From Neobacillus sp. CF12 (GTDB lineage: Bacteria > Bacillota > Bacilli > Bacillales > Cytobacillaceae), in NCBI RefSeq assembly GCF_030348765.1, contig NZ_JAUCEU010000007.1, positions 5,491,501 through 5,555,500 on the forward strand: 64,000 nucleotides of DNA, written 5' to 3'. Of this stretch, positions 9,183 through 17,470 are shown one piece after another. Position 1 is the first letter of the stretch. Each line of letters opens with the position of its first letter. The notes under the pieces were generated by a model. It saw only the letters and a program-made list of their open reading frames with translations. It was not told the DNA's origin and searched no databases. The translations under genes were made by a program, and so were the position numbers.

Positions 9183-10973
9183 TTATTGCATGTATTTTAC
9201 TCTAATTTCTTCTAGATTTACCGAATGTACATCATCTACTACTTCAATAATGGCAAGTAATTCTTGTTCATTTAGGTAGATACCATATGTCCCACGATTA
9301 CTAATAGTAAATTCAATATTATTTACCCCTTTTGTCCCAGTAAAATCGGTAACAATTTGCATTGTTGATGTATCCAAAATCATAAAGTACCCTTCTGCAT
9401 TTTCAAAGAATGATAGGTCTAAAGCCATTTTAGTATTTACACCTTTATTAACCACCATAATAAGCGGCTCAAACTCATATCCGGTTCCTTTTATTGTAAG
9501 TGTCTGCTCGTTAGCAGCCACTTCAGCCTTCTTAACTAAACGTTCTGTCGCTACCTTACTAAAATCGTCACCGTAGATACTAGGCTTAGCAGGCTCCACT
9601 GGTGGTGCAGTAACAGCTGAATCAATCCCGTTTCCGTCACTGCTTGAAGCAGTGATAGCTTCTAAATCATCGACAACTTTAATAACTCCACGCTTCATTC
9701 CCATCCAGCAGCTAAAATTTAGATCCTCACTGCCTGGCATGAATTCAATTAGATTATTTCCGCTTTGCAGTTTCTGTTGTATTTCCAAATCTGGCACTAC
9801 AATCGTATTATTACAGCCAGTAATTTCTTCACCATTAATAACCCATTTAAGCGGGATTCCCTTTTGGACATAAAGAGTTTTTGGAGTATAACCATAAATA
9901 TTCGCAGTCATATTCAAGACCTGAACGCCATCTTTGATTGTGGCTTTTATACCATCAGAGGAAGACGATGAGGCGTTTGCATCACCAAAGGCTCCGACAT
10001 TAGACATAATAGCCATTGGACTCATATTCATCCCAGCCAAAGCAAGCCCTCTATTGCTCATAATAAGTCCAAGCATAATAATTAAAACACCGCTAAATTT
10101 GAGAATTTTCTTTGTATAACCTTTACTTAATAACCCAGCTAATGCACCAAAGGTCAGCATTAATGGGACCGTTCCGATGGAGAACATAAACATCGATAGG
10201 GCACCAGCTGCAGCACTACCTGTACCCAAAGCGAAAATTTGCATAGTCTGTAAAGGACCACAGGGCATTAATCCATTGAGAAGTCCAACAAAAAAAGGTG
10301 CCCTTGGTTTACTCATTGCTGTACAAGCCACATTTGGCAATTTAATTTGGAATTTTCTAAAGGCCTTAAAACCAGCTATATTAAAGCCCATTACAATCAT
10401 GAAAACACCAGCAAATAACTGCAAACCCGCTTTAGCAGTTAGGGATAGAGCGAAAACTGAACCAATCGCGCCAATGACCCCGCCAAGTATCGTATACGCG
10501 ACCACTCTTCCGGCATTATATAAAAGTGCTGGCTTTATTGCTTCAAATTTGTTCTTGCTTTCTTTTCCAATACTTTGTGAAAGCATGATTCCACCGCACA
10601 TACCTACACAATGGATAGAAGTAAACACTCCAACTACAAATAATACAGCATATGAAGCATTATTTAGTTGTGATTCCATATCGTAATTCCCAGTGTTGAT
10701 TCCCAGTAACACAACGGCTGCTACTGCAATCATAATGCCTATAAACTTAAAGTCTTTAGGGTTTTCAGTACTATAACCTACACTTTGAATCGAAGTTTTA
10801 ATCTTTTTTATATTACAGCGTTCATCATCAAATTCAATTTCCGCAAATTGACCGCTAAAACTAGCTTTTACATCGAGAACCCCATCTAATTTTTTTACAG
10901 TTCGCTCAACTCGCTTCTCACAGGAGGTACAGGTCATTTCAAATACCTTTATACGTTCTTTTATTATACTCAT
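9183..10973 (-). CDS. HMA - TauE/SafE - cupredoxin fusion membrane protein
   Basis: This 596-residue protein joins three parts. An N-terminal HMA domain carries EMTCTSC (C15, C18). A TauE/SafE membrane domain with about seven segments (roughly 58-315) contains HCVGMCGG. The C-terminal part has two cupredoxin-like beta domains (about 345-445 and 490-590). The first keeps plausible copper ligands (C387 in GCNNTIV, C422 and M424/M426 in SCWMGM), while the second lacks them. Such fusions occur near copper and respiratory-enzyme genes, so a role in moving copper across the membrane or delivering it to an extracytoplasmic cuproenzyme is likely. The exact function is not established. AGGG lies 6 bases before the ATG. 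Confidence 0.8.
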   Translation of the reverse strand: MSIIKERIKVFEMTCTSCEKRVERTVKKLDGVLDVKASFSGQFAEIEFDDERCNIKKIKTSIQSVGYSTENPKDFKFIGIMIAVAAVVLLGINTGNYDMESQLNNASYAVLFVVGVFTSIHCVGMCGGIMLSQSIGKESKNKFEAIKPALLYNAGRVVAYTILGGVIGAIGSVFALSLTAKAGLQLFAGVFMIVMGFNIAGFKAFRKFQIKLPNVACTAMSKPRAPFFVGLLNGLMPCGPLQTMQIFALGTGSAAAGALSMFMFSIGTVPLMLTFGALAGLLSKGYTKKILKFSGVLIIMLGLIMSNRGLALAGMNMSPMAIMSNVGAFGDANASSSSSDGIKATIKDGVQVLNMTANIYGYTPKTLYVQKGIPLKWVINGEEITGCNNTIVVPDLEIQQKLQSGNNLIEFMPGSEDLNFSCWMGMKRGVIKVVDDLEAITASSSDGNGIDSAVTAPPVEPAKPSIYGDDFSKVATERLVKKAEVAANEQTLTIKGTGYEFEPLIMVVNKGVNTKMALDLSFFENAEGYFMILDTSTMQIVTDFTGTKGVNNIEFTISNRGTYGIYLNEQELLAIIEVVDDVHSVNLEEIRVKYMQ

Positions 10974-11108
10974 AAAGTTCCCTACCTTTACTAATTAATG
11001 AAACCAACTAAATGATAGGTAAAGTATAAAGAAGTTTTGTGTTGATGATATGAAGAAAAAGAGTATATAAGTGAACAATTTGTAGACAAAATATATCCAA
11101 ATTTTGAA

Positions 11109-11139
11109 CCATGTTAATAAGCATTAAATGTTCATACTA
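11109..11139 (+). promoter_or_regulatory. Sigma-G/F-type sporulation promoter of splB
   Basis: CATACTA at 11133-11139 is an exact match to the forespore -10 consensus. CCATG at 11109-11113 is a near match to the -35 core GHATR, at 19 bases (one longer than ideal). SplB is a forespore sigma-G gene in B. subtilis. Confidence 0.5.
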
Positions 11140-11170
11140 TAAAAAACAGCTTTGAAAAGAGGTAGATAGA

Positions 11171-12196
11171 TTGGAACCTTTTATGCCGCAATTAGTATAT
11201 TTTGAACCAAGAGCCTTAGAATACCCACTTGGAAAAGAACTAAAAGAGAAATTTGAAAAATTGAATCTTGAAATTCGTGAAACTACCTCTCATAACCAGA
11301 TTCGTGATTTACCTGGAGATAATGAAAATCAGAAATATCGAAATGCAAAATCAACCCTGGTTGTGGGTATTAGAAAGACATTGAAATTTGATACTTCGAA
11401 GCCTTCAGCAGAATATGCGATTCCTTTAGCAACAGGTTGTATGGGGCATTGCCATTATTGCTATTTACAAACAACACTTGGAAGCAAACCATATATTCGA
11501 ACCTATGTAAACCTAGAGGATATTTTTGAACAAGCCCAGAAGTATATGGATGAGCGTAAGCCCGAAATCACAAGATTTGAAGCGGCTTGTACCTCTGACA
11601 TTGTCGGATTGGATCATTTAACGCATTCTCTTAAGAAGACAATCGAGTTCATTGGCCAATCCGAATTTGGCATGCTTCGCTTTGTAACAAAATTCCATCA
11701 TGTAGACCACCTGCTTGATGCCAATCACAATGGTCGTACAAGGTTTCGTTTTAGTGTTAACTCCCGTTTTGTAATAAAAAACTTTGAGCCAGGTACATCT
11801 TCATTTGAGGATAGATTGTCAGCCGCAAGGAAGGTAGCAAAAGCAAATTACCCATTAGGGTTTATTATTGCTCCCATTTATTTGCATGAAGATTGGAAGG
11901 AAGGCTACCGTGAATTATTTGAGCGTTTAAGTGACGAACTTTCAGGTTTGAACATACCAAATTTAACGTTTGAACTCATTCAACACAGATTTACAAAACC
12001 TGCAAAAAATGTAATTGCAAAAAGGTATCCGAAAACTAAGCTTGAAATGGACGAGGAAAAACGTAAATATAAATGGGGCCGCTATGGAATTGGCAAATAC
12101 GTTTACCCGACAGAAGAAGCGAATGAATTAGAAACGACCATTCGCCAATATATCGATGAATACTTCCCAAATGCAGTCGTTGAATATTTCACTTGA
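11171..12196 (+). CDS. splB: Spore photoproduct lyase
   Basis: This 341-residue radical SAM enzyme repairs the spore photoproduct (5-thyminyl-5,6-dihydrothymine) in germinating spores. The [4Fe-4S] motif CMGHCHYC is at C90, C94 and C97, and the conserved cysteine used in catalysis is C140 (AACTSD). The sequence follows B. subtilis SplB (342 aa) closely through the C-terminal FPNAVVEYFT. The start is TTG after AGAGGTAG. The regulatory gene splA, which precedes splB in B. subtilis, is not present, and splB has its own sporulation-type promoter. Confidence 0.96.
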   Translation: MEPFMPQLVYFEPRALEYPLGKELKEKFEKLNLEIRETTSHNQIRDLPGDNENQKYRNAKSTLVVGIRKTLKFDTSKPSAEYAIPLATGCMGHCHYCYLQTTLGSKPYIRTYVNLEDIFEQAQKYMDERKPEITRFEAACTSDIVGLDHLTHSLKKTIEFIGQSEFGMLRFVTKFHHVDHLLDANHNGRTRFRFSVNSRFVIKNFEPGTSSFEDRLSAARKVAKANYPLGFIIAPIYLHEDWKEGYRELFERLSDELSGLNIPNLTFELIQHRFTKPAKNVIAKRYPKTKLEMDEEKRKYKWGRYGIGKYVYPTEEANELETTIRQYIDEYFPNAVVEYFT

Positions 12197-12280
12197 AAAT
12201 TTTTTACTTGTACACCGTACTATTTTGGTAATTCACTGCTTAAAGATGTAACAATGAGTTCATCTTTAGGAGTGGCTGCC

Positions 12281-13165
12281 ATGAAAATAGACGGTGTTTT
12301 TTCTGGGGGAGGAATAAAAGGTTTTGCCCTTATAGGGGCCATTCAAGAGATCGAAAGAAGAGGATTTCAATTTGAAAGGGTTGCTGGGACCAGTGCAGGG
12401 TCAATTGTTGCTGCCTTAATTGCTGCGGGTTATGGCAGTAGTGAGATGGAACAGCTTCTTGATGAGTTAGATTTAACTAAGTTTCTTGATGCACGCAAAA
12501 TGATTATTCCTTTTCCTTTTGCTAAATGGTTGTTCGTGTATTGGAAGTTGGGATTATATAAAGGGAACGAGTTAGAGAAATGGATTGAAGAAAAATTAGC
12601 AGCAAAGGGTGTGAGAACCTTTTCAGATTTACCGCCTCAAAACTTACGGATTATCGCTTCAGACCTTTCAAATGGCAGGTTGATGGTTTTGCCTGATGAT
12701 TTGGTGAAGTATGGTATCTCGCCAGGATCCTTTTCAATTGCAAAAGCGGTTAGAATGAGCTGCAGTATTCCATATTTTTTTGAACCAGTTAAAATGAAAT
12801 CTATGGATGGAGTAAATGTTATCGTGGATGGAGGAGTATTAAGCAACTTCCCAATGTGGCTTTTCGACCGGGATAATCTTCAAAAAGTAAGGCCAGTAAT
12901 TGGAATTAAGTTAAGCGCTAATGAATATGAGCATGAAAAACATCAAATCAAGAATGCCATTCAATTGTTTGGCGCCTTGTTTGAAACGATGAAGGATGCG
13001 CATGATTCACGTTATATTTCAAGAAAACATGAAAAGAATATCATATTTATTCCGACTGAGGGGGCATTGACGATTGAATTTCATTTGACAGAGGAAAAAA
13101 AGCAGGAACTGTTCGAGTTAGGTCGAAAATCTGCAGAAAAGTTTTTTAAGTCTTGGTGTTATTAA
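12281..13165 (+). CDS. yqhO: Patatin-like phospholipase family protein
   Basis: This 294-residue protein has the patatin catalytic set: glycine-rich oxyanion loop SGGGIKG (8-14), nucleophile elbow GTSAGS (S38) and catalytic aspartate in DGG (D183). The family hydrolyses acyl esters of lipids. The physiological substrate of this one is not known. ATG 12281 is chosen over upstream starts because TAGGAG lies 8 bases before it. No signal peptide is visible, so it is probably cytoplasmic. Position next to yqhP and yqhR matches B. subtilis yqhO. Confidence 0.88.
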   Translation: MKIDGVFSGGGIKGFALIGAIQEIERRGFQFERVAGTSAGSIVAALIAAGYGSSEMEQLLDELDLTKFLDARKMIIPFPFAKWLFVYWKLGLYKGNELEKWIEEKLAAKGVRTFSDLPPQNLRIIASDLSNGRLMVLPDDLVKYGISPGSFSIAKAVRMSCSIPYFFEPVKMKSMDGVNVIVDGGVLSNFPMWLFDRDNLQKVRPVIGIKLSANEYEHEKHQIKNAIQLFGALFETMKDAHDSRYISRKHEKNIIFIPTEGALTIEFHLTEEKKQELFELGRKSAEKFFKSWCY

Positions 13166-13192
13166 AATAATTTTATATGTACTGAAAAAAGA

Positions 13193-13226
13193 AAAAATCG
13201 AGCGTTTATAATGACGCTCGATTTTT
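13193..13226. terminator. Bidirectional terminator between yqhO and yqhP
   Basis: AAAAATCGAGCGT pairs with ACGCTCGATTTTT around an 8-base loop. The hairpin overlaps the last codons of yqhP on the minus strand. Confidence 0.85.
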
Positions 13227-13586
13227 CTTTTTGCCTTTTTTGCCATCAATGACTGTTAAGTGAACAGGGGATTTCTTCTTTGTCTTGCTTTTCTTCAGAG
13301 TAGTTAGTGAACCAAAAGATGTACTCTTTGCAGTTTGTTCTCCACCTTTAGTCTGTAATCGTTTTTTCGACTTCTTAGCTGCTTTAATAAATGCCTGCTG
13401 CTCTTTATTCTTTGGATTTGATCTGCGAATGAGCCTAAAAACAAAATAGAAGGCTAAACCAACCATTGCAAATACTGCAATATTCTTAAGAAAACCAATA
13501 GGATTACCTGTAAATGCGCTAATAATGCCAATAATCCCTAAAACAATAATACTACCAACCAAAGGAACGGAAATCCGATTTTTCAA
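13206..13586 (-). CDS. yqhP: YqhP-like (SA1362 family) small membrane protein
   Basis: This protein of about 126 residues has two membrane segments in its first 55 residues, followed by a very basic, lysine-rich cytoplasmic tail ending KKGKKKNRASL. A GTG at 13595 lies inside the GGAGGTGG ribosome site itself. TTG at 13586, 8 bases after GGAGG, is the better start and gives MKNRISVPL. The place beside yqhO and yqhR and the layout fit YqhP. Function is unknown. Confidence 0.65.
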   Translation of the reverse strand: MKNRISVPLVGSIIVLGIIGIISAFTGNPIGFLKNIAVFAMVGLAFYFVFRLIRRSNPKNKEQQAFIKAAKKSKKRLQTKGGEQTAKSTSFGSLTTLKKSKTKKKSPVHLTVIDGKKGKKKNRASL

Positions 13587-13929
13587 GAAAGCCACCTCCC
13601 TAACAGCATCATAATCATTTTCTCAATTTTTTAAACTCATAAATAATAATGTTTTAGATATTTCTTTAGCATGAAGCGATTATATAAACACTCTCTCTAT
13701 AGTTCATTTGTATTCCGTCTAGAGATTCAGTGAGGTTTACTTTGTAGATTAAGAAAAATTTGTATGTACTTAATTTTATTCTACTTCAAGTACGAAAAAA
13801 CCTCTAGGATGACATAATATTTCCAATTAAAAAATTTATTCTATGTAAGTGATAGACCAGGTAAGGGCATAATATGGTTGAATTCTTCTTGATATGATAT
13901 AGGAACACCTTTAAAGGAGGTATTTTATT
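13587..13929. other. Intergenic region between divergent yqhP and yqhR
   Basis: This is a 343-base AT-rich stretch holding the ribosome site of yqhP (near 13595) and of yqhR (AAAGGAGG, 13912-13920). I see no convincing open frame, hairpin or well-spaced promoter in it. Confidence 0.5.
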
Positions 13930-14427
13930 ATGGTTAACAGTCCAAAAAAATCAAATTATCCAAAACCAATGTCTTTTACAGCTGTTGTTTTTTGGACGGG
14001 TCTATTCGGAGGTCTATTTTGGGGGACTATCGGTTTTCTTGCATACTACTTTAATTTTACTGAAATTCGTCCTAATGTAATATTAGATCCATGGGCATTA
14101 GGCGATTGGAAGAATGAATGGATCGGGACAATTATCTCCATCATTTTACTTGGGATTTTATCCGTTGGTGCAGCATTTGTTTATTCTATTGCACTAAAAA
14201 AATTTAATGGAATTTGGCTGGGATTTGGGTATGGTATTGCCCTTTTCTTGCTTGTGTACTTGGTGTTAAATCCAATCTTTCCAGATATGAAGCCTTTTTT
14301 AGACTTAAGTCGCAATACGGTCATTACGACATTATGTTTATATCTGGTTTATGGATTATTTATTGGTTACTCAATTAACTATGAATATGAAATAAATCAC
14401 ATGGAAGAAAATGAAACGGCTTCTTAA
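13930..14427 (+). CDS. yqhR: YqhR family membrane protein
   Basis: This 165-residue protein has four predicted membrane segments and short charged ends. It matches the YqhR family by size and by position between yqhP and papQ. AAAGGAGG stands before the ATG. Function is unknown. In B. subtilis, yqhS (type II 3-dehydroquinate dehydratase) follows yqhR, and that gene is absent here. Confidence 0.85.
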   Translation: MVNSPKKSNYPKPMSFTAVVFWTGLFGGLFWGTIGFLAYYFNFTEIRPNVILDPWALGDWKNEWIGTIISIILLGILSVGAAFVYSIALKKFNGIWLGFGYGIALFLLVYLVLNPIFPDMKPFLDLSRNTVITTLCLYLVYGLFIGYSINYEYEINHMEENETAS

Positions 14428-14504
14428 CGCTTTATTAGTCTATATGCTCTGAGATGTGTTAAAATATTTTTGGACTCGGATTACATACAGGGGAGTGGGA
14501 GTAA

Positions 14505-15566
14505 ATGGGAAAGATAGATAAATTAAGAACAAGTTTTTCTACATATGGAATTGATGGTTATTTAATAACAAGTCAATTTAACCGTCGCTATATGACAAAT
14601 TTTACTGGTTCGGCAGGGGTAGTTCTCATTAGTGCGGATAAAGCACAATTTATTACAGACTTCCGATATATTGAACAAGCTTCCGAACAATGCGAAGGAT
14701 TTGAAATTGTTAAAATGACAGGCACGCTCGTTGATGAGGTAGCAAAGCAAGCAAAAAAGCTAGGTATTCAAAAGCTTGGTTTTGAAGAGGATCATTTAAC
14801 ATTTTCAACCTATAAAGCTTATGAAAAAGCTGTTGAATCAGAACTTATTCCTGTTTCCGGTGTAATTGAAAAGTTACGCTTGATTAAGACTGACTCAGAG
14901 ATTAAGATATTAAAGGTAGCAGCGGATATTGCCGACGCTGCATTTAAGCATATATTGGACTTTATTCGTCCAGGAAAAACGGAACTTGAAGTATCCAATG
15001 AGTTAGAGTTCTTTATGAGAAAAGCAGGAGCAACATCTTCTTCTTTTGATATCATTGTTGCTTCTGGGTTTCGTTCTGCTCTTCCGCATGGTGTTGCGAG
15101 TGACAAAGTCATTGAAAAAGGAGATTTTGTTACCTTGGACTTTGGTGCTTATTATGACGGTTATGTATCTGACATCACAAGAACAGTGTCAGTAGGTGAA
15201 CCTGAGGCAAAACTGAAGGAAATCTACGAGATTGTTCTTGAAGCTCAGCTTAGAGGAATGGCTGGAATAAAGCCTGGAATGACTGGAAAAGAGGCAGATG
15301 CACTTACTAGGGATTACATAACAGAAAAAGGTTATGGAGATTATTTCGGCCATTCAACGGGTCACGGAATTGGTCTTGAAGTCCATGAAGGTCCTACACT
15401 GTCATTTCGTTCAGATATCATTCTAGAGCCAGGCATGATTGTTACGGTTGAACCAGGTATCTACATTCCCGGCTTAGGCGGGGTTCGGATTGAGGATGAT
15501 ACACTCATTACGAAAGACAAAAACGAAACTTTTACTCATTCAACGAAAGAACTAATTATTTTGTAA
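14505..15566 (+). CDS. papQ: M24-family Xaa-Pro aminopeptidase
   Basis: This 353-residue protein has an N-terminal creatinase-like domain and a C-terminal pita-bread metallopeptidase domain. The metal ligands are visible: D in LDFGAYYDGY, D in VSDITRT, H in GHGIGLEVHEGP, E in TVEPGIY and E in RIEDD. It removes N-terminal residues before proline in the cytoplasm. It ends 18 bases before efp, as in B. subtilis yqhT-efp, so the two are probably cotranscribed. EF-P helps ribosomes through polyproline and this enzyme recycles proline peptides, so the pairing is sensible. Confidence 0.93.
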   Translation: MGKIDKLRTSFSTYGIDGYLITSQFNRRYMTNFTGSAGVVLISADKAQFITDFRYIEQASEQCEGFEIVKMTGTLVDEVAKQAKKLGIQKLGFEEDHLTFSTYKAYEKAVESELIPVSGVIEKLRLIKTDSEIKILKVAADIADAAFKHILDFIRPGKTELEVSNELEFFMRKAGATSSSFDIIVASGFRSALPHGVASDKVIEKGDFVTLDFGAYYDGYVSDITRTVSVGEPEAKLKEIYEIVLEAQLRGMAGIKPGMTGKEADALTRDYITEKGYGDYFGHSTGHGIGLEVHEGPTLSFRSDIILEPGMIVTVEPGIYIPGLGGVRIEDDTLITKDKNETFTHSTKELIIL

Positions 15567-15584
15567 TACATAGGAGGATAAAAC

Positions 15585-16145
15585 ATGAGTATTTCTGTTA
15601 ATGATTTTAAAACGGGTCTAACCATTGAAGTTGATGGCGGCCTATGGCGCGTTCTAGATTTCCAACATGTTAAACCTGGTAAGGGAGCTGCGTTTGTTCG
15701 TTCTAAACTGCGTAACCTTCGTAACGGTGCGATTCAAGAAAAAACATTCCGTGCTGGTGAAAAAGTTGAAAAAGCACAAATTGATAATCGTAAAATGCAA
15801 TATCTATATGCAAGCGGCGATCAGCATATATTTATGGATATGGAATCCTACGAGCAGGTTGAACTTCCAGCAAGCAATATCGAATATGAATTAAAGTTTT
15901 TAAAAGAGAACATGGAAGTACACATCATGATGTTTAATTATGAAACTCTTGGAGTGGAACTACCGAATACAGTTGTATTAGAAGTTACTGAAACAGAGCC
16001 AGGAATTAAAGGCGATACATCTTCAGGCGGAACTAAGTCTGCTACCCTTGAAACTGGACTTACCGTTCAAGTTCCTTTCTTCGTTAATCAAGGTGATAAA
16101 TTAATCATCAATACAACAGAAGCTTCTTACGTATCTCGTGCATAA
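15585..16145 (+). CDS. efp: Elongation factor P
   Basis: This 186-residue protein has three beta-barrel domains and relieves ribosome stalling at polyproline stretches. The N-terminal loop [10 protein letters not shown] carries K33, equivalent to the modified Lys32 of B. subtilis EF-P. TAGGAGG precedes the ATG. It is followed by a strong terminator that separates the backbone from the cytochrome c island. Confidence 0.97.
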   Translation: MSISVNDFKTGLTIEVDGGLWRVLDFQHVKPGKGAAFVRSKLRNLRNGAIQEKTFRAGEKVEKAQIDNRKMQYLYASGDQHIFMDMESYEQVELPASNIEYELKFLKENMEVHIMMFNYETLGVELPNTVVLEVTETEPGIKGDTSSGGTKSATLETGLTVQVPFFVNQGDKLIINTTEASYVSRA

Positions 16146-16152
16146 GTAGCTT

Positions 16153-16190
16153 AAAGCCTAAGACCCGTTCATTGGTCTTAGGCTTTTTAC
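16153..16190 (+). terminator. Intrinsic terminator after efp
   Basis: AAAGCCTAAGACC (16153-16165) pairs with GGTCTTAGGCTTT (16174-16186), followed by Ts. Confidence 0.9.
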
Positions 16191-16198
16191 TTTTTCAA

Positions 16199-16216
16199 TT
16201 GTGAAAACTTCACTAA
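16199..16216 (+). promoter_or_regulatory. GTGAA/TTCAC dyad, possible redox-regulator site
   Basis: TTGTGAAAACTTCACTAA contains GTGAA and TTCAC separated by three bases. FNR (TGTGA-N6-TCACA) and Rex (TTGTGAA-N4-TTCACAA) sites look similar, but the spacing is one base short of either. It lies about 90 bases before the PCYCGC lipoprotein gene. Confidence 0.3.
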
Positions 16217-16306
16217 ATAGTAATATTTACTTTCTATTTAAGTGATATATTTTTGCTAAACTAAAGTAGAATTACATCATATAAACAAAAGGGGTGACAC
16301 TTAAAA

Positions 16307-16756
16307 ATGAAAAAAGTCCTATCTCTCTTGTTTCTCTGTACGGCTATCGGTCTACTTTTAGCAGCCTGCGGAAATTCTAAAGAGATGAATGTGTCTTTAG
16401 ATAAAAAACATTTACCTTTACCAGATTATGTTTTGAATTCTTCGGAACTAGTTCAAGAAACTTATGCAATGGCAGCAAACTATCCTGAGGTTGTAGCAGG
16501 TGTTCCATGCTATTGCGGGTGCTATGCTCAAGATGGGCATGAAAGTAATCTTGATTGCTATATTGACTCATTTGGAGAAGATAAGGCCGTTACCGGTTGG
16601 GATTCAATGAGTATATCCTGAGACGTCTGTATCGATATCGCCCGGGAGGCGGTAGAAATGCATCTTGACGGTAAAAGCCCTAAGAAAATATATGACTTAA
16701 TCACTACTAAATATCAAGACTTTGGTGAGCCAACTCCAACCCCAGAACCTAAGTAA
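16307..16756 (+). CDS. PCYCGC-motif lipoprotein with a predicted selenocysteine (UGA, residue 105)
   Basis: The frame opens with a lipoprotein signal peptide (lipobox LAAC, C21) and the family motif VPCYCGCY (C68, C70, C72), then C84. At 16619-16621 it meets TGA, and the same frame continues 45 codons as DVCIDIAREAVEM to PTPTPEPK and TAA at 16754. From memory of this family in Bacilli, the region reads CGVCLEIA, so UGA sits on the first cysteine of a CxxC, giving U105-D-V-C108. A hairpin starting 15 bases after the UGA fits the bacterial SECIS rules. The gene is followed 10 bases later by a dihaem cytochrome c gene, suggesting a redox role outside the membrane. Alternatives are a nonsense mutation, or restart at ATG 16658 behind GGGAGG. 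Function is unproven. The gene should not be cut at 16621. Confidence 0.8.
16636..16654 (+). promoter_or_regulatory. Predicted SECIS element
   Basis: TATCGCC (16636-16642) pairs with GGCGGTA (16648-16654) in 7 pairs, one of them U-G, around the five-base loop CGGGA. The apical loop begins 22 bases after the UGA and has G at its second position. The published bacterial SECIS pattern asks for 16-37 bases to the loop, a stem of at least 4 pairs and a G in the first two loop bases. Confidence 0.7.
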
Positions 16757-16766
16757 GGGATAACCA

Positions 16767-17420
16767 ATGAAAAAAATATTATATGGCCTTTACAGTATTA
16801 TAATAATTGGGATTATTATCTGTATTATTAATAGTGGTATTTTTAGCAGCGAGAATGCGGAAGAAATAGCTGCTGGAGAAAAGATTTATAATAAGCAGTG
16901 TCTAATTTGTCATGGTGAAAATGGCAAAGGTGAAGGTAAAAATGCTGGCACAGCAATAAATAATCAACAGTATTTAAATACTGTTAGTGACAAAGACATA
17001 TACAATAGTGTTAAACACGGCAGGGAAGGTACTGGCATGCCAAGCTATGGACTAAGACTGTCTGAAGATGAATTAAATAACGTTGTTACTTATATTAGGA
17101 ATTGGCAGACAGAAGAAATACAGTTTGATGTTCCTAAAACAGTTGCCGGTGATGTTGTAAACGGCGAAAAACTATATAATGTGTATTGTATGAACTGTCA
17201 CGGAGAAGGTGGCAGTGGTAAATTAAAAATGGGAACAGCTCTTTCAAATCCACAATACTTGAAATACACTACTGACAAACAAATCTGGATAAGTACGGCC
17301 TATGGCCGTGATGATACCAGAATGGCAGCCACTCTAAAAGGCCTTAACGGTGTGAGACAATTAAAGAAAGAAGAAATTACAGATATTGTGACGTATATCC
17401 GTTCCTTAGAAGCGAAATAA
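16767..17420 (+). CDS. Membrane-anchored dihaem cytochrome c
   Basis: This 217-residue protein has an N-terminal hydrophobic anchor (about 4-27) and two class I cytochrome c domains. The haem motifs are CLICH (45-49) and CMNCH (141-145). Methionines in GTGMPSYG and DTRMAA are likely axial ligands. It would face outside the cell and carry electrons in respiration. It follows the predicted selenoprotein gene by 10 bases (operon) and precedes the Ccm cluster needed to attach its haems. The partner oxidase or reductase is not in the window. Confidence 0.92.
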   Translation: MKKILYGLYSIIIIGIIICIINSGIFSSENAEEIAAGEKIYNKQCLICHGENGKGEGKNAGTAINNQQYLNTVSDKDIYNSVKHGREGTGMPSYGLRLSEDELNNVVTYIRNWQTEEIQFDVPKTVAGDVVNGEKLYNVYCMNCHGEGGSGKLKMGTALSNPQYLKYTTDKQIWISTAYGRDDTRMAATLKGLNGVRQLKKEEITDIVTYIRSLEAK

Positions 17421-17432
17421 GGAAGATTGTGT

Positions 17433-17465
17433 AAAACCCTGAATCTATGGATTCAGGGTTTTCTT
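17433..17465 (+). terminator. Intrinsic terminator after the cytochrome c gene
   Basis: AAAACCCTGAATC pairs with GATTCAGGGTTTT around TATG, followed by a T-rich stretch. Confidence 0.85.
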
Positions 17466-17470
17466 ATTTT

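Noticed and set aside
10177..10686. Plus-strand open frame of 169 codons
   Set aside because: It lies antisense inside the SafE domain gene, has biased composition and no ribosome site.
16307..16621. PCYCGC gene ending at 16621 as a 104-residue protein
   Set aside because: The frame continues with family-like sequence after the UGA and a SECIS-like hairpin follows, so a simple stop is less likely.
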